Assembly: GCA_032718475.1 (NCBI GenBank)
Contig: JAUCBJ010007525.1
Location: 1 to 64,000 of the forward strand
Direction of reading: 5' to 3'
From: Nemertoderma westbladi
Taxonomy: Eukaryota > Xenacoelomorpha > Nemertodermatida > Nemertodermatidae
DNA length: 64,000 nucleotides
Below the pieces are notes generated by a model. The model made no database searches and was not told where the DNA came from. It was given only the letters and a program-made list of their open reading frames with translations. Shown piece after piece: positions 22,431-32,288 of the stretch. Each line of letters opens with the position of its first letter. Position 1 is the first letter of the stretch. The translations under genes and the position numbers were made by a program.

Positions 22431-25400
22431 GTGACTGAATTAATAGAAGATGATCTTGGTATCAGGGAGAGATATATTCTACCTTTACAAGCGTTTGTCG
22501 ATAGCTTGATACGCGGCGACGCTGATCCAACTACTACGGAGGACGATGGTCGTTATATTGAACCGCCAATGTCCCAGGAGCAACTTACGCGTGAATTGGA
22601 CTATAGAAAATTCACTGCTCGCTATACGCATCGTAATGGTATGTATATGGACTTCTTAACTACCGGCCATCCTATTGATTTACACGACACCGACGATGTC
22701 GATACCGAAAGGGAAATGGTTTTATTTAAATATCATACCCAGCGGAGTCGAAACGATAAATCGAGAATAGAACACGAGAACTCTATTCGAAATAAGCTCG
22801 AAAGAGAAGACGTTGAAGAACCTGATAAACATAGCGGCTTCAACGAATATCTAGAATTTCTAAGAGAAACCTATCTCAATGTTGCCAGTCAACAAAACCT
22901 CGAAACTCGATATCCCCAAGGTATACATCCAGATCCGATAATGGAACTCAAACGGCTCTATTTTACGATGATGTATCTTACCGCCGATCGACCACTCCCT
23001 GTCGTTCCAGATAGCTTCGAACAGATGGAGGAATATTGTAAAACTGGAGAGCGATCACCCGCGTTTCCCCTTCAAGACGTGCGTCTTTGGTATTACTGTG
23101 ACGAATGCCCTAGACCTAACCAGCAAATCGAAAGGCATAAGCATCCGCGGAGACGTTGCGCTAAACACAGTTTTACACGATATACTTATGGGAGTTTCGA
23201 GCGTAACCTTTTCGACGTATCACCTACGGTCGCGCGCCTTAAGCGATCATTGAATAAACCCATGATCAGAGTTCCGGAATACTCGGTCAGACCTCCCCAT
23301 TCCCAAGTGATACCTCAAACTCTAGATCCTAATAGTATTACGGATCCTCCCGAACTGTACTCACTGTTCAAAGATCTAGTGTTACCTGAACAGTTGATTG
23401 GTGGCACTCTGGTAGTGGGTTCGTTGGATATTCGCCAACCTTACCTTGCTGGACTAGGACGCGGTCATCTAATATCACCGTTTAACCCCTACAACCGTCC
23501 TGGCCTTCCCCTGATCCAACCTGTTACAGAAGTCGAAGAGAGCGTGATACGAAATGCATTAGACGCTATTCGGCAGAAAATCGGAAAAGGAACTTACGAT
23601 TGCTTGGAGAAACGTAAATTGCAACAACAAGTCCAAGCGGTGAAAGAACTAGCTTTACCCCAGTTCGATAGAGAAATACAAAATCTAGAGGAGGACATCG
23701 AACGTGGACGAACCTACTCTTTACAGGAATTCCTGGACGAGCGCTTGCAACAACAAGCGGAGGAAAATCAGCTCGAGGAGAGACATATAGAGCTGACTGA
23801 GAGGGAAGAAGCAGCTTTAGCCCAACCAGAAGCTCAAATTCTCGTGACAGATCTCTATTCCAAAACGATTCTCCACCCCTCGATGGTTCCCCATTTTAAA
23901 GACAAGCTCTTTGCTACGGTACAGCCTCAACCGGTTAACACCGATCTCAGATCTCAAGAGCTCGTTGCTGACGCTCCCATGCTACAACGTCCACCCGTCG
24001 AGGCTGCTCGTGTCGATGGCGTACTTGTTGAGCCTCCGGACAATAGAGCGGATCTTGTCCGTCGCATGGTGCACGATGTTAACATACGTGCTAGACCTTT
24101 GCCGGACTCATTTTATGGAATTAAGGATCATCCTTATTACGTCAATTTAAAGCAATATTACATGGTAAAACCAGAAGATCCTACGCATAGTCTGAAGTTT
24201 CTACCATTGATCAATCCTCTCGACCTCGTCGAACTCGAACAACTACAAAAACATCTAGATCAGCTAGTTAAACTAAACTCATTTCGAAAACCATATAATA
24301 TTTCCCGAATAGAGAAAGAAATATCACCCCCGTACAATCTTGATGGATTCATTAAAACTCGATTGGTACACTGGAATCTTGACGTGTTATTCGAGGAAGA
24401 AAGAATAAAACGATATGGAGATGTGGAAACCTATACTACACAATGCTTAAAGTATAGAGATTTACCCAATGCTAGCGAATGCGCTACTTTGTGGCATCCA
24501 GTGGGAATGACTCTCGAAAACGCCACTAAAGAATGGAACGAGACTCTTAACGTTATCGAGATGTATGGCGTTGTTACTTATGACAACGAAGGTAGCGTTC
24601 CGGTGGGAGAACTAGGAACTACGCGAATGATACATATACGAGGACTCGCTGGTTCTACCCACGTATTCACTCGAGCGTGTTCCGACGTGATCGATTATTC
24701 TTTTGAAACCCTTACGGAGACACAAAAGAAACTTCGACATGGACAATTCGAGCTCGCGCAGCGTTACGTCACTGATACCGAGCGCAAACCGGCCATGGGT
24801 ATCGACGGATCAATGTTACCCCAACCCGTGCTCGAAATGTTGTTTAACGAAAGAATCCTAAAAATCGGTTCAGCTGTTTATGGAGATCTCCAAAACGACT
24901 TCCGGAATATGGAAAACATTCCATACCCTTTCGTTGATACTCAGCTGATTGCTCCTTGGGCCGAAGGCCGAGGTTTCTTTCGCACTATACACCCCTATAC
25001 ACCCAGCGACATTACTAAGGTACAACGGACATCCATCGGACATCTTGCCTTTCAAGAATATGGATGGAACTTCAAAGTTGGAAATCCTATCAATTACCAG
25101 CAGGTATATGGAGATCATTACTACCGTTTATATTTTGAAGGACCATTAACTGCGCCTGGTGCAGTATATAGCTTTATGAGTGTTCCACTTCGCCCTTCCT
25201 TAGCTATATACACGATCTTTGAAAACGCAGCACTTGCCGGTTGGTTAGCCGATGTGTGCAGTCGTACCATACGCGCTCACCCGTTAATACTTGGAACTAA
25301 ACTCGCCAAGTTAGACGAACACAATAAGTTCATACGTTTCGAATGTTTCCGGCGCTTTCTGACTCCGTTCCGTAACGTCGATAGTCAGTTCAAAGACCGC

Positions 25401-26684
25401 GCGCTGACCAAGCTCAGTCTTAGAGACTCAGCTGCGGAGAAACTGAGTAGCGCTGGATTTGCCGTCTTTCAAGACGTTTGTATACAGAACCTACATTCAT
25501 CCGTTATACAAAGACCCCGAATATCTACAGGTTATTCTGTCATGGAAATACAGACAGTGGGTCCACTTACGGAAACCGACGCACCCACTTCGTCTATGCA
25601 GCTGGAGGATGAACCAGTATGCTTGGAATCAGAAGCGATTCAACCTACGGCTTCCCGGAGCAGTGACAATGATTATGTCATAGAGTGGTATCAAGGTCCA
25701 CAGCGTCTCACAGCGTACGATTATCGACACGCCAACTACGTTTCCCGAAAACGTTGTCGATTATGCGCATCGAGAGACCACTTCACTCCTCTAGACTCGA
25801 GCGTACCTTGTTCCTATTTCCTCGAACAACCGATGATGGAAATATATTGTGCTTATTGCCGGCTTAATAACTCTCATATATTTGCCGTCTGCCCACAATT
25901 TATGACTCAATGTCACTACTGCCAACTTAAAGGACATGAAAGTTACAATTGTCCCTTTAATCGCGATTTAGAGAGCGTAGACGAGATGATCACCCTGCGA
26001 TACATCCGAGCTTGGGAAGCGAACGCCGATTTACATTGCGAATCCCGACATCGCTATTACCCTGGACGAGCTTACGAGGGAGTTTACGCGTTCCATCCTT
26101 ATCTATTCGCGTCGATTGAACAGAAAACACGCGTACCAAGTTACGAGTTAATGAAGCGTGTTGGTGAGTGTATTTCCACCAAGTTTGTCAGGAAATACCT
26201 TAGAAACGTTAACCCTAATGATATAACCACATATCACCTGATCAATTTTATCCGTCAGGACCCTGAGTATGGCGACATCTTTGTGAACTCGCATCCTGAA
26301 CTACAGGAAATATCTCGGCGACCATATGAATATCGAACCCGAGAACGCGAGCTGGAGAGAACCATTAAACCGAGAAAGTTCCTCACCACTCACGGTCCAC
26401 CCACCGCTAGTGTCCAGACGACCCGTCAAGGACCCGTAGGAGCTGCTGTCCTGAGACGCGCTCTAAAGGCCGTTAGACCTCACTCCACTGAGGTTGATAT
26501 TAATCAACCAGGTACTTCGACCGGCGGGTATACCGATCGTAACCCTGCACCTTCTGATGCAATTATATTGCACCCTTCACCTAGGAGCTACAGCCCTCCT
26601 CGTAAAGTGGCTCGCCCCAAAGAGAAAATGACTCTTGCTAGCTTTAAAAAACTGCGTAAACGCCGTCCGCGCAAGAAAGACTAA
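22431..26684 (+). CDS. Second ORF of the BEL element: unrecognised zinc-knuckle protein
   Basis: An unbroken frame of 1417 codons between pol and the 3' LTR, where some retroelements carry env. The frame opens after a TGA at 22413 and starts at GTG; the first in-frame ATG is codon 71. I recognise no enzyme and see no signal peptide, transmembrane segment or furin site, so an envelope role is unlikely. Visible features: charged N-terminal half; a Gln/Glu-rich coiled coil at about 383-465; a long unfamiliar, globular-looking region at about 600-1050; Cys/His clusters at about 1120-1190, including CAYCRLNNSHIFAVC and the canonical zinc knuckle CHYCQLKGHESYNC; and a basic tail ending KKLRKRRPRKKD. 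The knuckles and basic tail suggest nucleic-acid binding, perhaps a second Gag-like or RNP protein. Composition resembles the gag-pol ORF more than the AT-rich Polinton genes. Confidence 0.85.
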   Translation: MTELIEDDLGIRERYILPLQAFVDSLIRGDADPTTTEDDGRYIEPPMSQEQLTRELDYRKFTARYTHRNGMYMDFLTTGHPIDLHDTDDVDTEREMVLFKYHTQRSRNDKSRIEHENSIRNKLEREDVEEPDKHSGFNEYLEFLRETYLNVASQQNLETRYPQGIHPDPIMELKRLYFTMMYLTADRPLPVVPDSFEQMEEYCKTGERSPAFPLQDVRLWYYCDECPRPNQQIERHKHPRRRCAKHSFTRYTYGSFERNLFDVSPTVARLKRSLNKPMIRVPEYSVRPPHSQVIPQTLDPNSITDPPELYSLFKDLVLPEQLIGGTLVVGSLDIRQPYLAGLGRGHLISPFNPYNRPGLPLIQPVTEVEESVIRNALDAIRQKIGKGTYDCLEKRKLQQQVQAVKELALPQFDREIQNLEEDIERGRTYSLQEFLDERLQQQAEENQLEERHIELTEREEAALAQPEAQILVTDLYSKTILHPSMVPHFKDKLFATVQPQPVNTDLRSQELVADAPMLQRPPVEAARVDGVLVEPPDNRADLVRRMVHDVNIRARPLPDSFYGIKDHPYYVNLKQYYMVKPEDPTHSLKFLPLINPLDLVELEQLQKHLDQLVKLNSFRKPYNISRIEKEISPPYNLDGFIKTRLVHWNLDVLFEEERIKRYGDVETYTTQCLKYRDLPNASECATLWHPVGMTLENATKEWNETLNVIEMYGVVTYDNEGSVPVGELGTTRMIHIRGLAGSTHVFTRACSDVIDYSFETLTETQKKLRHGQFELAQRYVTDTERKPAMGIDGSMLPQPVLEMLFNERILKIGSAVYGDLQNDFRNMENIPYPFVDTQLIAPWAEGRGFFRTIHPYTPSDITKVQRTSIGHLAFQEYGWNFKVGNPINYQQVYGDHYYRLYFEGPLTAPGAVYSFMSVPLRPSLAIYTIFENAALAGWLADVCSRTIRAHPLILGTKLAKLDEHNKFIRFECFRRFLTPFRNVDSQFKDRALTKLSLRDSAAEKLSSAGFAVFQDVCIQNLHSSVIQRPRISTGYSVMEIQTVGPLTETDAPTSSMQLEDEPVCLESEAIQPTASRSSDNDYVIEWYQGPQRLTAYDYRHANYVSRKRCRLCASRDHFTPLDSSVPCSYFLEQPMMEIYCAYCRLNNSHIFAVCPQFMTQCHYCQLKGHESYNCPFNRDLESVDEMITLRYIRAWEANADLHCESRHRYYPGRAYEGVYAFHPYLFASIEQKTRVPSYELMKRVGECISTKFVRKYLRNVNPNDITTYHLINFIRQDPEYGDIFVNSHPELQEISRRPYEYRTRERELERTIKPRKFLTTHGPPTASVQTTRQGPVGAAVLRRALKAVRPHSTEVDINQPGTSTGGYTDRNPAPSDAIILHPSPRSYSPPRKVARPKEKMTLASFKKLRKRRPRKKD

Positions 26685-26750
26685 CTGTTTAGAGTATTTA
26701 TGTATATTAGAAATTGTGATTTTGTATATTTTATAGACTTAAATCCCATT

Positions 26751-26762
26751 TTCTGGGAGCGG
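26751..26762 (+). promoter_or_regulatory. Candidate polypurine tract
   Basis: TTCTGGGAGCGG lies immediately before the 3' LTR's TGTAAAAG, in the position expected for the plus-strand primer. The purine run is short and interrupted by one C. Confidence 0.45.
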
Positions 26763-29501
26763 TGTAAAAGCTTTTGTGGGATAACTGATTCGTTTGCCTT
26801 GCTAACCAGTTCCCCCCCAGTCGCTAGAATACTCTAAAAAGGGATCTATAACTCGAATAGCACAAGCTACCGGCTGATTGGCTGATTCGCTGTGCGAAGG
26901 GATCTGGGCTACGTTTGATTGTCCAACTAGCTTGGGAAAGTATCTCCCAATAGAATTTGAGTTGATTTTGATTTCGACCTATCACAGATCTACTGAACTG
27001 AATTTTCCTATCTTTATGCTCTTTCTCTGTGTTGGGTGGAAGCCTTTGTAAATAAGGTTATTCTTATCAGTTTTCAGTGTTGTTGGTCTTTCTTTCCTGA
27101 GCCAGGAGAGAACGGCTTGTAAATATTTTGTGCTTTTCTGTTTTAGTCTAACACTAGTTAGTAGGCTTTAATTATAAAGGGCATATATCCGTTATCACAA
27201 CAACAAACATATCAAAACAAACCAAACAATCCACACTGAATTACTGTGCATACCTTTATATTGTTATACTGCTATTTACTGTCAGTTCTTCATAATATGG
27301 TTGATGAATTATTATATTTGGAATAACGATAAATAACCCCGAAACCCAATATTCTTGATATACCGAAGGTAAGAGAGAAAGGTTACATATAACGATTGTG
27401 ACTTATGTTAAAGTGGTTTGAAGTGAATCTAATGTTATTTGATAGACCCTACATGAGTCAGTCCGTGTTCCTTTTATATATAACTAAAATCAGTGAAGAT
27501 CGGCAGATCAGTGTGCAGTATTGTGCAGCATTGTGTATGGGTGAACCTGATAACGAAGCATTTCCTAAAGAATGCGCCATATATGTGAATTATAACTAAG
27601 CCACCCCTGGTTTTAAAAACTTTTAGTGTCATGAAAAATACCGTAAAATCTGTGACTGCGAGCTCTTATATAATGATCTGCATAGCAAAAAAAAATATTT
27701 TTTAAAATATTTTATCGAGCTCCTTTTTTTTAGCACCTAAAAATGTGTTCTAGAACATTTCTTCGGTGGTGTGCGGAGTTGTCGAATTTAGGTAACTTGA
27801 ATACTGATTCCTTATATTAGCCATTATATGCCAAATTCGCTAAGGATTTCAAATCTGCAAACAGTTTCATCATATCTTGTTTAGTTTTCGAGATATCGTG
27901 AAAAATGTGATGCGCACCCAAAAAGTGCGTGCGGCACCAAATTTTCAATTTTCAGTAAATTGAAATATTCACTAAAAAATGAAAATTATCGATTTCTATA
28001 GGTTTTTTGCGATGCTGAATGCAATGGTAATATTTTCCAGAAGGCTGGGTGAATTGTCATACTACTTTTCATTGGGTGCTGAAATTTGGAAAATGAAAAT
28101 CAAATTTTCAACCATTGGAAATTTTCAATATAAAGCTCTGATTTACGATTTATTAAGGTTCTGTGTATTGCTGAGTGTAACAGTAATGTTTTCTCAATAA
28201 GAGGTTTACTGTGTATACAATTTTTACTAAACTGTCTAAAAAATGTGATGAGATATATTTAATTTCTAATTCATACGTTTGTATTACTGTCATCCTACTT
28301 ATATATTCTAAAATGTTTCAAAACACAATACTTCGATTAATTATCTTTATGTATTTTTATTAAACTTTTATGAATATTTATATAACTTTTACAAAGTTTT
28401 GAATAACTTTTAGAACTTTTCTATGACTTTTTTCGGATTTTTCTATAACTTTTAGAAAATTTTATACATGTTTTGGAAATTATTATATAACTTTTGGTAA
28501 TTTTTATACAGCTTTTGCTAACGAATATGATGCTTTGGGAAACATTATATACATAGTAAACCAGTTATCCAGAAAATAATACTGTAGCATTCAAAACCAT
28601 ACAAAACCTAAAAAAAATAGCTAATCATAGGTTTAAACGGGATATTACAAAACTTATAAAATTTGTCATTTTTGATTTTAAAATTTCAGCACCCAATGAA
28701 AAGTAGCACAACAATTCACTCAGACTTTTGGAAAATATTACCATTGCATTCAGCATGGCAGAAAACCTATAGAAATCGATAATTTTCATTTTTTAGTGAA
28801 TATTTCAATTTACTGAAAATTGAAAATTTGGCGGCGCACGCACTTTTTGGGTGCGCATCACATTTTTCACGATATCTCGAAAACTAAACAAGATATGATG
28901 AAACTGTTTTCAGATTTGAAATCCTGAGCGAATTTCGCATATAATGGCTAATATAAGGAATCAGTTATCAGGTTACCTAAATTCGACAACTCCGCACACA
29001 ACCAAAAAAATGTTCTAGAACACATTTTTAGGTGCTAAAAAAAAGGAGCTTGATAAAATATTTTAAAAAATATTTTTTTTTGCTATGCAGACCATTATAT
29101 AAGAGCTGGCAGTCACAGATTTTACGGTATTTTTTATGACACTAAAAGTTTTTAAAACCAGGGGTGTAAGCCATATCGTTGTGAGTAGTTTAAGTCATAA
29201 CTCTGTTTGTATAAATAGAGCGCCACGTCCTAAAGGAACTGTTAATATTCCCCGAAGGTGAATAATATTGTCAGAGATTATATAATACTGTCAGTCGAAT
29301 AATACATTAGGCTTACATAGCAATAAGATTAAGCCGTCGAACCCAATCTCCCGGGTATATCCAGCGGGTGAATGATCGCGCACAGATTGGTTTCGACTAG
29401 TGTAGTGAATTAAATACTTGTCATAGACTAAAAGTGATTTATTATCTAGAAGACATCATAATTTGGCGGGTTAAACTGCCAAAGGTCTAAAAGCGCGAAC
29501 A
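26763..29501 (+). repeat. 3' LTR of the BEL element, split by a MITE
   Basis: Colinear with 9149-10340 except for the 1565-bp insertion at 27602-29166 and one lost copy of the 28-bp duplication. The insertion lies upstream of the LTR's TATAAATA, so a promoter in this copy would be separated from the upstream LTR sequence. Confidence 0.92.
27602..29166. mobile_element. Long-hairpin MITE in the BEL 3' LTR
   Basis: It begins CACCCCTGGTTTTAAAAACT and ends with the reverse complement. The target duplication TAAGC is perfect (27597-27601 and 29167-29171), and the empty site is preserved in the 5' LTR. The inverted arms extend about 500 bp each side (about 27602-28115 and 28670-29166), leaving an AT-rich centre of about 550 bp with no convincing gene. 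A 5-bp duplication and a terminal CAC are compatible with the Transib group, but the family is not secure. Confidence 0.9.
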
Positions 29502-29984
29502 AATGTCATGTAGTATTATAGGAATTGGACCAAATGGAATGGTGGGGAGTCAGGTCAGGTCAGTGGGCAGGAGTATGTGAATCCAATAATATTGATTACC
29601 AACAATATTATTATTAATTAATTGTGAACAAGACGAGTGAACAATACATGTCTGGGGGCAGTGGGACTTCTCTGGGGGAGCAGTGCCCCCAAAGCCCCCC
29701 CCCCCCCCAAAGCCCCCCCCCCCCCCCACACGATACGGGCCTGCAGGTAGTGCTTTATTTAAAATCTTCTGAATTACTTATTCAGAAGTTATGGAATACA
29801 GAAAACTCCGGTTCTATTGAAAAAAATGTATTTCAACCGTATTTATTAGAAATTATCATTGCATTCTATATAAAACAAAACCAACATCTTATCTTACTTC
29901 CATTTAGCTAACAGTTTTTGAGGACCTACAGTGGTAATTGCAGTGGGATTAGATGATCAGTAAACAGAGTAACTAAATGCGCCA
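29502..29984. other. Spacer with C/A-rich tract
   Basis: No gene recognised. A C-rich simple repeat (about 29694-29730) is the only notable feature. Confidence 0.5.
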
Positions 29985-30705
29985 TCACTCATCTGCCCTC
30001 GATTTGTCTTGCAATTCGTAATATAGGTTTCCAAGAACGTGAACTGGTGTTCGACATCGGTTGACTGTGTGATCGTGATGCGTTTTGAGCCCGGGATGCT
30101 GAGCCGATGCTGTGGCTGCCTTGAACTGAAAAATCGTCTTGTTGCGACTGGTTCGGCGGCGCGCGAAGTGAATGTTTTCCAGTGGGCGGGGATACAGACT
30201 TAGTAAGGGATTGGATATCGAGCTCCGTGATGATGTGGATTGGGTTACCTGCATCCTTAACTCTGACGTATAGTTAGCCGTTTCTCGAATATGCTGAGTG
30301 AATTAGTTTCTTTTCACGTAGCCTTTGTAGGTCACGTAAGAGCGATGAACGGCGAGTAGTGAGAAATTCGGTGACATAATATGATAGGTTTTTCTTCTTG
30401 TTTCGAAGTGCCATTATACGAGTGGCGTGAGTGGTAAAGCGTATGAGGATAGGTCGAACTTTCGGTTTAATGTTACTGGATGTTACTGTTGAGGTTTCTT
30501 TGGTCCGATTCTATGGAAGACATCGACGTTGGTGAATTGGATGTCTAGCGAAAAGAGAATATCTTTTACTGAGGAAGATTCTTTGGTAGAGGAAGTGGTC
30601 TCCGGAACGGCATGTAAAAGTATACAAGAACGTCGTGTATACTGTGCCAGATTATCGTTTGCAAGTTTAAGGGATTCGATTTCATTACGTAGAGTGTCGA
30701 TTTGT
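29985..30705 (-). pseudogene. LINE ORF1-like coding remnant, 3' part
   Basis: The minus strand encodes a coiled coil followed by NDNLAQYTRRSCILLHAVPE and VFHRIG, the core of the L1-type ORF1 (transposase_22-like) RNA-binding domain. Then come FTTHATRIMALRNKKKNLS and a C-terminal LYVRVKDAGNPIHI segment, separated by stops and a frame change. The 5' end was cut off when the TTAA element at 30710-34835 inserted. The remaining 5' part continues at 34840. Confidence 0.75.
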
Positions 30706-31059
30706 TTAACCCTCCCCCGGTATGGTAAAAAATTACCCTTCACCAGTAACGTGGGGTATTTTTATACCCCAAATTGATAAAAACATTTTTAGTAATATTA
30801 AATAGAAAAACACTTGCAACCCCCCTCCCAGAATTTGCCAAATGGTGAAAAAATAAGTTGTGAACTTTTTTTTCAATTTGGTTGAAGTCTACCCAGCGCT
30901 CAATGCCACCAAAGTTATGCCACTACAATCACGATCAGCGTTAACGTCGCGATGGGGTGTTTTGCAACAAGATACTTATGATAGCGAAGCAATCTGTGAG
31001 AGCGTTTCTCATTGTAGGTTTTTTAGAGGTGTTATGGGTCTAAGTCTCTGAGTAGACCA

Positions 31060-31560
31060 TTGCAGTTCCAATAACAGAATAAGCATAAAATGAGTCAAAT
31101 ACCACCACTAAAAGTCAACAACAAAACTTGGTGATAGACTATATATATACATACAGTATATATCACCTCGCAATAGCACAAGATCTTGAATTGTAACATG
31201 AAATATACACCATGACTGCAAAAGTACTGATGATTTGGTCATAAAATGTGATTATTGTCCAACTAAATTATATATTGCAGTTATAATGAACCCAAAATGA
31301 GACCCAAAAGGCCAGAACACCACCTGACCACTAAGAAAGCCTACAATAAGAGTTATTCACATATACTTAGCAATCTATCGCATTGTGATTAGGCCGAAGA
31401 AATACAGGCCAAACATCAATACAGTAGCTTCATAATACTGATAATTTGGTCTTAAAAGTCAAAGTTAAAGCATTCCTCTAGTACAACTAAATCGACCGTT
31501 GTGGTTCCAATGAAACCAAAATGAGTCACAAAGCACCACTAAACGAGCACCATAACGTTA
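31060..31560. repeat. Degenerate approximately 215-bp tandem repeats
   Basis: Three copies share an AAAATGAG(T/A)C.CA-type phrase followed by CACCACTAA or a close variant, at about 31089, 31298 and 31518. They lie within the left part of the TTAA element. Confidence 0.55.
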
Positions 31561-31739
31561 TTCAATACAGCAAAAAATTGGGTATTTACATACCCCATCT
31601 TACCTAACTAAGTTATTTTCAAATTAAGGGGCCATAACATTTTTCATAAACAAAATTTTATGGGTTTGACCCACACAATCGGTAGATTACATGTTTTTTG
31701 GAAGATACTATGAAGCTGGACATACATAATATCCTTGCA

Positions 31740-32060
31740 AACAATTTAACGTTCAAATGGCGTTGAAAAACGAAAAATTTATAACAAATAAACGCTAGAA
31801 TCTGACGTTAGTAAAAGTAGATCGAACGTTCGTTTGGCCGCTTTTGTGACGTTAAAATTACCCCAAAATCAACGTTGAATTTTACGTCAAATATATATAT
31901 TCCAACGTTATCTTTAACCGTTGAATTTGCAGTATATTAATCGTTAAAACAACTTCAGTTAATCAACAAAACTGACGTTAGATATCCATATTCCAACGTT
32001 TATTTAATCAGGGATTTTCAGTTTTTCAGGCCACTAGGTAAATCTCACGTTACCTTACGT
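31740..32060. repeat. Left AACGTT-rich zone
   Basis: Roughly ten AACGTT/GACGTT/ACGTTA-type hexamers lie within about 320 bp, starting after TTGCAAACA near 31735. A matching zone lies at 34470-34760. Paired clusters of short motifs near element ends resemble subterminal transposase-binding repeats. Confidence 0.6.
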
Positions 32061-32288
32061 TGTACATTGCACATTTTAATTATCTCATCAGCATATTAAT
32101 ACAACATAGGCCTATAATATGTTATGTGAATTATAAATAAATGGAAACTTTATGTTTGAAACTGTAAACTTATTAATTGATTTATTTACATTATAAATGA
32201 AATTATTACAAAATAATCAGATAGTTAGTTGACAGCACAGATACAGTCTATAGTTCGCATTGGCAAAAATAAGTCTTACTGAAACGAA

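Larger units (their letters stand above)
9149..29501 (+). mobile_element. BEL/Pao LTR retrotransposon with an extra ORF
   Basis: A complete element bounded by two LTRs that begin TGTAAAAGC and end GCGCGAACA. Flanking pentamers AATGC (9144-9148) and AATGT (29502-29506) look like a 5-bp target duplication with one change. In order: 5' LTR, 2.25-kb leader, gag-pol ORF (12596-20779), 1.65-kb spacer, second ORF (22431-26684), short polypurine run, 3' LTR. The LTRs differ by only a few substitutions and three small indels apart from a 1.57-kb MITE in the 3' copy. Both ORFs are unbroken, so insertion is recent. Without the MITE the element is about 18.8 kb, long for this superfamily, mainly because of the second ORF and the repeat-bearing leader. 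Confidence 0.93.

Noticed and set aside
22431-26684. Second BEL ORF as a retroviral envelope
   Set aside because: No signal peptide, membrane segment or cleavage site is visible, while zinc knuckles and a basic tail are.
27405-27599. 64-codon frame in the BEL LTR
   Set aside because: The 5' LTR copy has a TAA in the same frame, so it is not maintained.
27979-28200. 73-codon frame in the hairpin MITE
   Set aside because: AT-rich chance frame within the inverted arm; its mirror in the other arm is not open.
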